Source of the DNA: Pseudomonas sp. CAN1
GTDB taxonomy: Bacteria; Pseudomonadota; Gammaproteobacteria; Pseudomonadales; Pseudomonadaceae
Reading direction: 5' to 3'
NCBI RefSeq assembly: GCF_030462585.1
Contig: NZ_JASMRU010000005.1
Span: 108,589 to 172,588 of the forward strand
DNA: 64,000 bases
The position numbers and the translations under genes were made by a program. The notes beneath the pieces are model-generated. The model had not been told where the DNA came from. It worked only from the letters and a program-made list of their open reading frames with translations, and made no database searches. Shown here one piece after another: positions 55,315 to 63,943 of the stretch. Position 1 is the stretch's first letter, and every line of letters begins with the position of its first letter.

Positions 55315-56067
55315 TCAGCTGCGGCTCATCGGCCCACGCACCGGCTGCTCGCGCATCAGGCTGGTTGCGCTGACGGGTGCGCCGGCGGCGATCAGCGCCT
55401 GGCGCTGCTGGACGATGGGCGTGCGGGCGATGGCCAGCTCGAAGCGGTGCAGCTTCTGGAAAGCCGGCAAGGCAAAGGTGCGCTCCAGCATGGCGGCCAG
55501 TTTCGGCCAGCGCCCGGCGTCCAGCGTGTAGCGGGCGAACTGCGCGTTGCGCATGAAGCAGGCGACGCTGATATCGGCGATGGACAGCTCGCCGAACAGC
55601 CAGCCGCTCTCCGGCAGCTGCGCTTCCAGGTAGTCGAAAATCGACGGCAGGTCCTGCTGGTAGGTCTTCTCCAGCACCGCCGCGTCCGGCTCACGGCCCC
55701 AGACGCCGCGGCCGATCACCAGTTGGTCGAACAACTGCCAGATCACCACCTGGCCCATGCGGCCATCGGCGAACTCCTCGATCCAGCGGGCGCGGGCACG
55801 GTCGGCGATGTCCGCCGGGTATAGCGCGGGCTGTGGATAACGCTCCTCCAGGTACTGGCAGATCACCGAGGAATCGTTGAGCACCAGCTCGCCGTCCACC
55901 AGCACCGGCACCTGGCGCAGCGGGCTCAGGCGCTCGAACTCGACGTTGCCGAAGAACGGCACGATGGAGTCGATGCGGTACTCCACGCCCTTAATTTCCA
56001 GCAGGACCAGCGCCTTGCGCACACAGGGCGAGAGGTAGGAACCGATGATCAGCAAGGGCTCGGACAT
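55315..56067 (-). CDS. Glutathione S-transferase family protein
   Basis: 250 aa from ATG 56067. The N-terminal thioredoxin fold has LLIIGSYLSPCVRKALVLLE, RQVPVLVDGELVLNDSSVIC (cis-Pro and SS motif); the C-terminal helical domain has GWLFGELSIADISVACFMRN. The SPCVRK motif gives a serine-or-cysteine active site. Substrate unknown. Corresponds to PA0473 by position. Confidence 0.9.
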   Translation of the reverse strand: MSEPLLIIGSYLSPCVRKALVLLEIKGVEYRIDSIVPFFGNVEFERLSPLRQVPVLVDGELVLNDSSVICQYLEERYPQPALYPADIADRARARWIEEFADGRMGQVVIWQLFDQLVIGRGVWGREPDAAVLEKTYQQDLPSIFDYLEAQLPESGWLFGELSIADISVACFMRNAQFARYTLDAGRWPKLAAMLERTFALPAFQKLHRFELAIARTPIVQQRQALIAAGAPVSATSLMREQPVRGPMSRS

Positions 56068-56177
56068 GGCGGGATCTTTCGTTGAAATGGCCTGTTCGAT
56101 TGTAGAACGCCGACTATTCCTGGGCGATGACCGATAAAAGCCGACGGGTGCCAATTGCGCCGGTGACTGCACTTTGC

Positions 56178-56198
56178 GATCATTTGCGAATGGTTATC
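56178..56198. promoter_or_regulatory. Fur-box-like site before the sigma-factor gene
   Basis: GATCATTTGCGAATGGTTATC resembles the 19-bp Fur consensus (GATAATGATAATCATTATC) with inverted GAT/ATC ends. It lies about 45-60 bp before the start at 56241. Iron repression through Fur is normal for FecI-type sigma genes. Confidence 0.6.
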
Positions 56199-56240
56199 GT
56201 TTTTTAACTTGATCCCATTCGAGATCATTGGGGGAGTAGC

Positions 56241-56759
56241 TTGTCGGCCATCCAGATGGGTAGCGGCGAACTCGTTGGCGCCTTGTATCGCGATCACCGC
56301 GACTGGCTGACTGCCTGGCTGAACCGCAGCCTGGGTTGTCCGCAGCGCGCCGAAGACCTGAGCCAGGACACCTTCGTCCGCGTGCTCGGCCGTCGCGAGC
56401 TGCCCTCCCTGCGCGAACCGCGCGCCTTCCTGGTGACCGTCGCCAAGGGCCTGCTGGTGGACCACTGGCGCCGCGTGGCGCTGGAGCACGCCTATCTCGA
56501 AGAACTGAAATGCCTGCCCGAAGCCGTGCAGCCCTCGGCCGAGGAGCACTGCCTGATCCTCGCCGACCTGCGCGAGATCGACCGCCTCCTGGGCAAACTG
56601 TCCACCCGCGCACGCAGCGCCTTCCTGCTCAACCGCCTGGATGGCCTGGGCCATGCCGAGATTGCCGAGCAGTTGGGCGTTTCCGTACCGCGCGTGCGCC
56701 AGTACATCGCCCAGGGCCTGCGCCAGTGCTACATCGCGCTGTATGGCGAGCCGACGTGA
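56241..56759 (+). CDS. fiuI: FecI-type ECF sigma factor (FiuI-like)
   Basis: 172 aa from TTG 56241, favoured by GGGGAG just upstream; ATG 56256 is the alternative. Region 2 (LSQDTFVRVLGRRELPSLRE, AFLVTVAKGLLVDHWRR) and region 4 (RLDGLGHAEIAEQLGVSVPR) follow FecI. It would direct transcription of the receptor gene when the siderophore signal arrives through the FecR-like partner, whose GTG overlaps its stop. Confidence 0.9.
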   Translation: MSAIQMGSGELVGALYRDHRDWLTAWLNRSLGCPQRAEDLSQDTFVRVLGRRELPSLREPRAFLVTVAKGLLVDHWRRVALEHAYLEELKCLPEAVQPSAEEHCLILADLREIDRLLGKLSTRARSAFLLNRLDGLGHAEIAEQLGVSVPRVRQYIAQGLRQCYIALYGEPT

Positions 56760-57718
56760 AGGGACCGGTTTCCCTGCAGGTGCTCGACGAGGCGATCAGT
56801 TGGCAATTGCGACTGGGCTCCGGCGAAGCGCGTCCCGACGACGAAGCCGAGTTCGCCCACTGGCATTCCGCGCACAGCGAACATGCCCGCGCCTGGAGCC
56901 AGCTGGGCATGCTCGACCGCACCCTGGCCGGCGCCGCGCCCAAGGCCGCGCGCAATGCCCTGCTGCGCTCGCCCGGCGAATCCCGGCGCAAGGTCCGCCG
57001 CCTGGCTGGCACCGGCTTGTCACTGCTGCTGGTCGGCGCGCTGGCGCTGGGCGTCGGCAACCGCTACACGCCGGTGCGCTACGCCTTCTCCGACCTGGTC
57101 ACCGCCACCGGCGAGCAGCGTGAACTGCGCCTGCCGGACAACACCCTGCTGAAACTGAACAGCCGCACCGCCGTCGACGTGCGTTTCGATGCCGAGCAGC
57201 GGCGCATCGTCCTGCTCAGCGGCGAGATCATGGTGGAAACCGCCCACGGCGACAGCCGGCCGTTCATCGTCGAGACCGACGAAGGCCGTCTGCGCGCCCT
57301 CGGCACGCGCTTCCTGGTGGAGCGCGACGATGGCGACGGCACCCTGTTGAGCGTCCTGCAATCCGCCGTGGCCGCGCGCCCGGAGCAACTGCCGGACGAG
57401 CGCGTGATCAACCAGGGCCAGCAGGTGCGCGTGCGCGCCGACGGCTTCGGTGATCAGCACGCCAACAGCCCGACGGCCGACGCCTGGACCCACGGCATGC
57501 TGGTGGTGGACAACGTGCGCCTGGGCCAGTTGCTCGACCAACTGGCGCGCTACAGCCCCGGCTACCTGGGCGTCGATCCGGCGGTCGCGGACCTGCGCAT
57601 CACCGGCAGCTTCCCGCTGCAGAACATCGACCTGGCGCTCAGTTCGCTGGAGCCGACGCTGCCGGTGCGAATAGAGAAGCACGGCCAGTGGTGGTCCCGC
57701 GTGGTGCCGCGCGGGTAA
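56756..57718 (+). CDS. fiuR: FecR-type anti-sigma regulator (FiuR-like)
   Basis: 320 aa from GTG 56756 (GTGA overlap with the sigma stop). A cytoplasmic N-terminus (DEAISWQLRLGSGEARPDDE...HARAWSQL) binds the sigma factor. One membrane helix (GLSLLLVGALALGVG) is followed by the periplasmic FecR domain (GEQRELRLPDNTLLKLNSRT, GEIMVETAHG, LRALGTRFLVERDD). It receives the signal from the receptor's N-terminal domain. Confidence 0.9.
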   Translation: MKGPVSLQVLDEAISWQLRLGSGEARPDDEAEFAHWHSAHSEHARAWSQLGMLDRTLAGAAPKAARNALLRSPGESRRKVRRLAGTGLSLLLVGALALGVGNRYTPVRYAFSDLVTATGEQRELRLPDNTLLKLNSRTAVDVRFDAEQRRIVLLSGEIMVETAHGDSRPFIVETDEGRLRALGTRFLVERDDGDGTLLSVLQSAVAARPEQLPDERVINQGQQVRVRADGFGDQHANSPTADAWTHGMLVVDNVRLGQLLDQLARYSPGYLGVDPAVADLRITGSFPLQNIDLALSSLEPTLPVRIEKHGQWWSRVVPRG

Positions 57719-57728
57719 AGCACATCCC

Positions 57729-57938
57729 GTAGGAGCGGACCCTGTCCGCGAATCCGCAAGCGGCTGAATGCCTCGCGGAGAAGCTCCGCTCCTACGGGGT
57801 AGCTCGATGCTCGGATCGGCCCTCACCCTAGCCCTCTCCCAGAGGGAGAGGGGACCGTTCGGCGCAGGATGAACCCACAGCATCAGCCGGCACAGTCTGC
57901 CCCCTCTCCCTGAGGGAGAGGGTTGGGGTGAGGGGGAT
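57729..57938. repeat. REP-type repeat block
   Basis: An inverted GTAGGAGCGG pair (57729-57794) is followed by CCCTCTCCC units up to about 57938. The gap 57719-58105 has no gene; the last 100 bp should hold the receptor promoter. Confidence 0.75.
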
Positions 57939-58105
57939 ATACAGGCGCAGAGTCATCCAGGAGAAGACAGTTGCTCCTACGAAAAGCTCGCTCCACCCAG
58001 CGTCGACACCGCCTCGGAAAATTATTTTCACCCAGCCCTATCACTTTTCAATTCTCGTCCGGCAAGGAGGCATCGAGAAACGTTTTCATTCAGGAGTCGT
58101 TTTCA

Positions 58106-60514
58106 ATGCGCCGCCCGTTCGAACTGTCGCTTCGCCCCTGCCTGCTGGCCACCGCCATCCTGCTGGCCACCTCTTCGGCCATCGCCGCCGAAGCCGTGCG
58201 TGATTACCAAGTGCCCGCCGGCCCGCTGGCCAGCACCCTCAACCGCATCGCCGCCGAAGGTGGCCTGTCGCTGAGCCTCGACCCGGCCATGGCCCAGGGC
58301 CGCAGCGCGCATGCCGTGCAGGGTCGCTACGACACCGTCGGCGCACTGCGCCAGGCGCTCAAGGGCACCGGCCTGGAGCTGGTGGAGAGCGAGTCGGGCA
58401 GCTTCAGCCTGCGCCCGGAGCCGAGCGACACCCTGTCGATGTCGGCCACCACCATCAGCGCCGTGCAGGAAGACCCGGACGGCCCGGCCATCGGCTACCT
58501 CGCCACCCGCACTCGCGCCGGCACCAAGACCGACACCCCGCTGCTGGAAGCGCCGCGCTCGATCTCCGTCGCCACCCGCGAGCAGATGCAGGACCGCAAC
58601 GTGCAGAGCCTGGACGACGCGGTGCGCTACATGCCCGGCGTGATTGCCAGCAGCTACGGTAACGACACACGTGCCGAGTGGCTGAAGGTGCGTGGCTTCG
58701 AGCCGACCCAGTTCCTCGACGGCCTGCCGCTGCCCAAGGGCTCCTATGTGATGCCCAAGCTGGAAACCTGGGACCTGGAGCGTGTTGCCCTGCTGCGCGG
58801 CCCGGCTTCTTCGCTGTACGGCCAGACCCCGCCCGGCGGCCTTCTGGACATGACCAGCCGCCGTCCGGAAGCCGAGAGCAGCCATGAAGTGCAGCTGCAG
58901 GTCGGTAGCTACGAGCACAAGCAGATTTCCTTCGACAGCACCGGCAAGGTCGACGACGCCGGCAACCTGCTGTACCGCGTCAGCGGTGTGGTGCGTGACA
59001 GCAACACCCAGGTCGATCACGTCGACAACAAGCGCTACAACATCGCGCCGAGCCTGACCTGGAACTTCGACGAAGACACCAAGCTGACCTTCCTCTCGCA
59101 GTTCAACCGCGACGATACCGGCATCACCAGCCAGTTCCTGCCGCTGCAGGGCACCAAGCTGTCGACCCCGGCGGGCGAGGTGAAGTACCACGAAAACCTC
59201 GGTGACCCGGACTGGGAGTTCTACGACAAGACCTACTACGCCCTGGGTTACGCCTTCGAGCACCGCATCAACGACGTCTGGCAGTTCCGCCAGAACCTGC
59301 GCTACACCAAGAGCGACCTGTCGTTCCAGGGCATCACCGCCGGCGGCACCGCCACCTCGGTGGCCGACGACGGCACCCTGTCCCGCGGCGCCAACGTGGT
59401 GGACGAAGACATCAGCCAGTTCGCCATCGACAACAACCTGCAGGCCGACTTCTCCACCGGCCCGCTCAAGCACACCCTGCTGCTGGGCCTGGATCACCAG
59501 CGCGCCAACACCAACTACAAGTGGCTGTACGGTGCCGCACCGACCAGCAACATCACCAAGCCGATCTATGGCCAGGACTTCAGCAACGTCGCCTACACCG
59601 CGTACAACGACTACAACCAGAAGATGCGCGACACCGGCCTGTACGCCCAGGACCAGATCGCCCTCGACAACTGGCGCCTGACCCTCGGCGGCCGCCAGGA
59701 CTGGGCGCACACCGGTTCGAAGTTCTACAACGCCAACGGCGCCACCGATACCCGTCGCGACAGCAATTTCAGCGGCAACGCGGCGCTCAGCTACGTGTTC
59801 GACAACGGCGTGGCGCCCTACGTGTCCTATGCCGAGTCGTTCCAGACCGAAGCCGGCGGCACCAACGGCGCGGCCTTCGAGCCGAGCACCGGCAAGCAGT
59901 ACGAACTGGGCGTGAAGTACCAGCCGGTGGGCACCGATCTGATGCTCAGCGCCGCCGTCTACGACCTGACCCGCAACAACATCGTCCTCACCGGCAGCGA
60001 CTTCATCAGCCGCCCGGTGGGCGAAGCACAGGTCCGCGGCTTCGAGCTGGAGGCCGTAGGCAACGTCAACGAGAACCTCAAGGTGACCGCTGCCTACACC
60101 TACGCCAACAGCAAGATGACCAAGGTCGCCAACCCGCTGGACAAGAACCGTCCGCTGCCGCTCACTCCGGAAAACCAGGCCTCGCTGTGGGCCGACTACA
60201 CCTGGCATGACGGCCTGCTCGACGGCTTCGGCCTGGGCTTCGGCACCCGCTACGTCGGCGAGACCCACAACATCGCCATCGGCAGCATGGGCTACGTGCG
60301 CGACAAGTCGGACGGCGACACCGGCTCCTACACCCTCTACGACGCCGCGGTGCATTACGACCTCGGCCGCCTGGACAACAGCCTCAACGGCCTGAACGTC
60401 GCTCTGAACGCCAACAACGTATTCGACAAGGAATACATCTCTACCTGCGACGGCTTCTACTGCTACTACGGCGATCGTCGCAACGTGGTGGCCAGCGTCA
60501 ACTACAAGTTCTGA
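58106..60514 (+). CDS. fiuA: TonB-dependent siderophore receptor with STN signalling domain (FiuA-like)
   Basis: 802 aa from ATG 58106 (AGGAG 9 bp upstream). A signal peptide ends near AIAAE. An STN/signalling domain follows (DYQVPAGPLASTLNRIAAEG, VQGRYDTVGALRQALKGTGL), then a TonB box region, the plug (PLLEAPRSISVATREQMQDR, RGFEPTQFLDGLPL) and a 22-strand barrel ending in NVVASVNYKF. The signalling domain and adjacent sigma/anti-sigma pair show it is a self-regulated receptor. Similarity of layout to FiuA (ferrichrome) is from memory; a different hydroxamate is possible. Confidence 0.9.
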   Translation: MRRPFELSLRPCLLATAILLATSSAIAAEAVRDYQVPAGPLASTLNRIAAEGGLSLSLDPAMAQGRSAHAVQGRYDTVGALRQALKGTGLELVESESGSFSLRPEPSDTLSMSATTISAVQEDPDGPAIGYLATRTRAGTKTDTPLLEAPRSISVATREQMQDRNVQSLDDAVRYMPGVIASSYGNDTRAEWLKVRGFEPTQFLDGLPLPKGSYVMPKLETWDLERVALLRGPASSLYGQTPPGGLLDMTSRRPEAESSHEVQLQVGSYEHKQISFDSTGKVDDAGNLLYRVSGVVRDSNTQVDHVDNKRYNIAPSLTWNFDEDTKLTFLSQFNRDDTGITSQFLPLQGTKLSTPAGEVKYHENLGDPDWEFYDKTYYALGYAFEHRINDVWQFRQNLRYTKSDLSFQGITAGGTATSVADDGTLSRGANVVDEDISQFAIDNNLQADFSTGPLKHTLLLGLDHQRANTNYKWLYGAAPTSNITKPIYGQDFSNVAYTAYNDYNQKMRDTGLYAQDQIALDNWRLTLGGRQDWAHTGSKFYNANGATDTRRDSNFSGNAALSYVFDNGVAPYVSYAESFQTEAGGTNGAAFEPSTGKQYELGVKYQPVGTDLMLSAAVYDLTRNNIVLTGSDFISRPVGEAQVRGFELEAVGNVNENLKVTAAYTYANSKMTKVANPLDKNRPLPLTPENQASLWADYTWHDGLLDGFGLGFGTRYVGETHNIAIGSMGYVRDKSDGDTGSYTLYDAAVHYDLGRLDNSLNGLNVALNANNVFDKEYISTCDGFYCYYGDRRNVVASVNYKF

Positions 60515-60528
60515 CGTAACAGCCCTTC

Positions 60529-60766
60529 GTAGGGCGGATAACGCGCCAGCGTTATCCGCCGAGCAAAAGACGGCGGATAACCTGTTCCAGGTTATTCGCC
60601 CTACCGTCCCAACCTCCCCACGGCATCACCGGCACCCGCAGGGCGCATAACGCGCCAGCGTTATCCGCCAGACCGCTCCGGTACATCAGACAGCGTAGGA
60701 GCGGACTCCGTCCGCGATAGATCCGCATCGCGCCGGATGCCATCGCGGACGGAGTCCGCTCCTACG
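60529..60766. repeat. REP-type repeat block
   Basis: GGATAACG/CGTTATCCGCC units (60529-60670) and an inverted GTAGGAGCGGACT pair (60694-60766). The last unit contains TAG, which is the stop codon of the PP2C gene. Confidence 0.8.
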
Positions 60767-61628
60767 CCATGCCCACCCTCACTTCTCCCCAAACCACGCT
60801 CGCATCGTCATGGATCTTCAGGCGCGGATAGTCCAGCGCCTGGCCATCGGCGCTTTCCAGCGCGCGCAGTTCGTCGATCAATGCTTCCACGCCACGCTCG
60901 GGCAACTCGGCGAACAATGTCTGCAGCTCGTAGCGACGGAAATCCAGCAGGCGGTCGAAGCCATCGGTGACCAGCATGAACGCCGCCAGCCGCGAAGGAT
61001 CGAGCACGCGGCGCTGCACATGGGGCAGCCAGCGGCTGGTTGGGTCGAGCACCCAGTAACCCTCCGGTGTATTGGCCAGCGCGCGGTTGCGCCGCACCCA
61101 CTCGCGGCTGGCCTGCCACAGCTGTGCGTGGCTCCAGTCCGGGTTCGCCTCGCGCAGCGCCAGCAGGCGCTGCACCGATTGCCGGTCGATTTCCTCCAGC
61201 GGCGTCTCGCCGAAGCTTTCCACGTGGCCGTCGTCCCAGGCCAGGTGGATACGCGTGTCGCAAAGATTGAGCAGCTCCAGCGAACCATCCTCCAGAACCC
61301 GTAACAGGCTCAGGCAGGCGGTGGGCAGGTCCAGCGCAGTGGTCGCGGCAACACCGGCATCGCGCAGGAAATCCTCGGCGATGCCAGCCTGCAATTGCCC
61401 CAGCAGCTCTTCGGCCGGCAGATACGGCTCGGCTTCGAGCAGGCGCTGCAGATGGCCATTGGCGCACTGCGCCAGCCAGCGCGCGTCGCTTTCGCGATCC
61501 ACCAGGCCCGGCCCCAGGCTGGTCGCCCCGTCCAGCACCCAGGCTGCCTGGGCGGTGTAGCCGATGGCGTCGTCGTTCACCGGTGAACCCTGGCGGCAGG
61601 CCGCCCCGCGTACGGAAATCGTCGTCAC
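60762..61628 (-). CDS. PP2C-type serine/threonine phosphatase-like protein
   Basis: 288 aa from GTG 61628 (GGGAG 8 bp upstream). PP2C landmarks: GSPVNDDAIGY (metal Asp), AAWVLDGATSLGPGLVDRES, LELLNLCDTRIHLAWDDGHV, AFMLVTDGFDRLLDFRRYEL and LKIHDDASVVW. Probably a metal-dependent phosphatase on phosphoserine or threonine. No kinase gene lies beside it. Its stop codon TAG is supplied by the adjacent REP element. Confidence 0.78.
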   Translation of the reverse strand: MTTISVRGAACRQGSPVNDDAIGYTAQAAWVLDGATSLGPGLVDRESDARWLAQCANGHLQRLLEAEPYLPAEELLGQLQAGIAEDFLRDAGVAATTALDLPTACLSLLRVLEDGSLELLNLCDTRIHLAWDDGHVESFGETPLEEIDRQSVQRLLALREANPDWSHAQLWQASREWVRRNRALANTPEGYWVLDPTSRWLPHVQRRVLDPSRLAAFMLVTDGFDRLLDFRRYELQTLFAELPERGVEALIDELRALESADGQALDYPRLKIHDDASVVWGEVRVGMA

Positions 61629-61709
61629 AAGCCGTTCTCCCTCGTTTCGTCGGCCACACTGACCGGCGTACAGTCTCACCTGATTCCGGACTCTGCCAAG
61701 GAGAGCCCC

Positions 61710-62675
61710 ATGCTTCGCGTCCTGTCCCTTCCCCTGAGCGGCCTTCTTCTCGCCGGCCTGCTGCTGGCCACCGGCGCATCCGCCGCCGAGGTGAAGTACT
61801 TCGACCTGCCCAAGGGCTCCGGCCCGCAGGCCGTGGCACCCACCGAAGACGGCAAGGTCTGGTACACCGCGCAGAAACTCGGCGTACTCGGCCGCCTCGA
61901 CCCGCAGACCGGGCAGAGCGAGCAGGTCAGCCTGGGCAAGGGCTCCAGCCCGCAGGGCGTGGTGGCCGATGGCAACGGCGACGCCTGGATCGTCGACAGC
62001 GGCCGCAACGCGATCCTCCATGTCGATGCCGAGCGCCTGGGCGTGGAGGTCATTCCCCTGCCCAAGGAAGTGGCCCGCGCCAACCTCGACTCTGCGGTAT
62101 TCGATGACGATGGCGTGCTGTGGTTCACCGGGCAGAGCGGTGTGTATGGCCGCCTCGATCCGACCAGCCGCGACATGAAGGTCTGGCAGGCGCCACGCGG
62201 CAAGGGTCCGCGCGGGATCGCCGTGGCGCCCGATGGCGGCATCTGGTTCGCCTCGCAGGCGGGCAACTACATCGGCCAGATCGACGGCATCGCCGACAGC
62301 GCCACCACCTTCGATGCGCCCGGCAAGGACAGCGGGCCGCGCCGCCTGTGGGCCGATTCGGTCGGCCGCCTGTGGCTGAGCCAGTGGGGCACCGGCAGCC
62401 TGGCGCGCTTCGACCCCAGCGATAACAAGTGGAAAACCTGGAAGCTGCCGGGCGATCATCCGCTGCCCTATGCGGTCTACGTCGATGCCATGGACCAGGT
62501 CTGGCTGAGCGATTTCACCGCCAATGCGCTGCTGCGCTTCGACCCGCAGGGCGAGAAATTCACCGTCTTCCCCAGCGATCAGGCCAACGCCCGCGTGCGC
62601 CAGCTGCAAGGCCGGCCCGGCGAGGTGTGGGGTGCCGAATCCGGCACCGACCGCCTGGTGCAGATCCACGATTGA
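61710..62675 (+). CDS. Periplasmic beta-propeller protein (virginiamycin B lyase/SMP-30-like)
   Basis: 321 aa. A signal peptide is visible at residues 1-25 (PLSGLLLAGLLLATGASAAE). The rest is about seven propeller blades with repeated DGxxW and GRLDP motifs (GKVWYTAQKLGVLGRLDPQT, GDAWIVDSGRNAILHVDAER, GGIWFASQAGNYIGQIDGIA, GRLWLSQWGTGSLARFDPSD). It resembles Vgb-type streptogramin lyases, but many chromosomal homologues have no known substrate. It diverges from the PP2C gene. Confidence 0.8.
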   Translation: MLRVLSLPLSGLLLAGLLLATGASAAEVKYFDLPKGSGPQAVAPTEDGKVWYTAQKLGVLGRLDPQTGQSEQVSLGKGSSPQGVVADGNGDAWIVDSGRNAILHVDAERLGVEVIPLPKEVARANLDSAVFDDDGVLWFTGQSGVYGRLDPTSRDMKVWQAPRGKGPRGIAVAPDGGIWFASQAGNYIGQIDGIADSATTFDAPGKDSGPRRLWADSVGRLWLSQWGTGSLARFDPSDNKWKTWKLPGDHPLPYAVYVDAMDQVWLSDFTANALLRFDPQGEKFTVFPSDQANARVRQLQGRPGEVWGAESGTDRLVQIHD

Positions 62676-62706
62676 CCCGATGACCGAACCTCAGGAGTTG
62701 CTGTCG

Positions 62707-63330
62707 ATGAGTACCCGCCCCGTCCTGTTCCACGCCGCCGCCTCGCCCTTCGTGCGCAAGGTCATGGTCCTGCTGCACGAGACCGGCCAGGTCGATTCCG
62801 TGGAGCTGTACGCCGCCGTCCACACCCCCATCGCGCCGGACGCCGGCGTGCTGCAGGACAACCCCGCCGGCAAGATTCCCGCGCTGCGCCTGGCCGACGG
62901 CCAGACCCTGCACGACAGCCGGGTAATCCTCGAATACCTCGACCAGCAGCACGCTGGCGAGCCGCTGATCCCCCGCGAAGGCACAGCGCGCTGGCGGCGC
63001 CTCACCCTTGCCTCGCTGGCCGATGCGGTGCTCGATGCCGCTGTACTGATCCGCTACGAAAGCGCCATGCGCCCGCAGGAAAAGCACTGGGACCAGTGGC
63101 TGGACAATCAGCAGCTGAAGATCGTCCGCACCCTCGCCTACTTCGACGGCCCGGCCCACGCCGAGCTGGCCGAACGCTTCGACATCGCCGGCATCGGCGT
63201 GGCCTGCGCTCTCGGTTACCTGGACTTCCGCCAGCCGCACTGGGACTGGCGCGCCGACTACCCGCAGCTGTCCCAGTGGTTCGCCGAAGTCAGCCAGCGG
63301 CCGTCGATGCAGGCGACGGTGCCGGGCTGA
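62707..63330 (+). CDS. Glutathione S-transferase family protein
   Basis: 207 aa from ATG 62707, which has AGGAG at the right distance; the ATG at 62680 does not. The N-terminal fold has LFHAAASPFVRKVMVLLHET and NPAGKIPALRLADGQTLHDS; the C-terminal domain has DIAGIGVACALGYLDFRQPH. SPFVRK suggests a serine active site. Substrate unknown. It follows the propeller gene at 31 bp. Confidence 0.9.
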   Translation: MSTRPVLFHAAASPFVRKVMVLLHETGQVDSVELYAAVHTPIAPDAGVLQDNPAGKIPALRLADGQTLHDSRVILEYLDQQHAGEPLIPREGTARWRRLTLASLADAVLDAAVLIRYESAMRPQEKHWDQWLDNQQLKIVRTLAYFDGPAHAELAERFDIAGIGVACALGYLDFRQPHWDWRADYPQLSQWFAEVSQRPSMQATVPG

Positions 63331-63363
63331 CTGGACGATGGGTATCGCTTCGCTCCACCCATC

Positions 63364-63636
63364 CTACGCCGAGCACTCCTGAGGTCGCGCCGGCGTGCTC
63401 CAGACCCGCCAGCCGGCACCGCCCAGCCCCCTCTCCCTCTGGGAGAGGGTTGGGGTGAGGGCGAAGCCTGCGCGCCAGGACTTCACCTCGCACAAACCGC
63501 GCCGCACCACCCTGCGCTGGAAGCGCTCATCACGCACCACCCGCCGCTCCAGCCCCAGCTCGAACAACCCGGCGATCCGCCGCGCCAGCCGCCGGCCCAC
63601 TTCGCGCTCCTCGCGCAATCCGTTCCAGGCACTCAT
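63364..63636 (-). CDS. Small hypothetical protein whose C-terminus runs through a REP element
   Basis: 90 aa from ATG 63636, which overlaps the upstream membrane-protein stop (ATGA). Residues 1-52 (MSAWNGLREEREVGRRLARR, IAGLFELGLERRVVRDERFQ) are basic and helical. The frame then continues as FALTPTLSQRERG, a translation of the CCCTCTCCC REP family. The REP insertion has therefore extended or replaced the original C-terminus. No family is recognised. Confidence 0.5.
   Translation of the reverse strand: MSAWNGLREEREVGRRLARRIAGLFELGLERRVVRDERFQRRVVRRGLCEVKSWRAGFALTPTLSQRERGLGGAGWRVWSTPARPQECSA
63427..63461. repeat. CCCTCTCCC-type REP inside the small gene
   Basis: CCCCTCTCCC and GGGAGAGGGT form a hairpin within the coding frame of the gene at 63364-63636. 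Outside it, the segment 63331-63363 carries no feature. Confidence 0.75.
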
Positions 63637-63932
63637 GGCTTGTTCCCCAGTCGGTAGATCGGCAGCGCCAGCAGCAGGCCGAGTTGCGCAACGCCCATGC
63701 ACATCTCCAGGAAGGAGCGCACATGGGGATTGTTGGCCGCGTCCTCGACGCCGGTGAGTTGCGTCCACAGCTCGGCCGGCAGCAACAGTGCCAGGTGCGC
63801 CAGCGGCTTGCCGGTGGCCACCAGCAGGGCAATCCAGTCAAAGCGGCCGAGCAGCATCAGCACCGGCAGGCACAGGCCACTGACCAGCAGGCCGGCCAAC
63901 AGGCACAGGGAAAAACGCATCAGGTTGGGCAT
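63633..63932 (-). CDS. Small membrane protein
   Basis: 99 aa from ATG 63932, chosen because AGGAG lies 7 bp upstream. Three membrane helices: LCLLAGLLVSGLCLPVLMLL, WIALLVATGKPLAHLALLL and MCMGVAQLGLLLALPIYRL. Family not recognised. Coupled to the downstream small gene by ATGA and 11 bp from the gene at the window edge. Confidence 0.7.
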   Translation of the reverse strand: MPNLMRFSLCLLAGLLVSGLCLPVLMLLGRFDWIALLVATGKPLAHLALLLPAELWTQLTGVEDAANNPHVRSFLEMCMGVAQLGLLLALPIYRLGNKP

Positions 63933-63943
63933 CTCCATTCTCC

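Noticed and set aside
58103-60355. 750-codon minus-strand open frame
   Set aside because: Antisense to the siderophore receptor; valine/glycine-rich shadow sequence.
60762-62669. 635-codon minus-strand frame as one protein
   Set aside because: Its first half is antisense to the propeller gene; the PP2C homology begins only near 61628.
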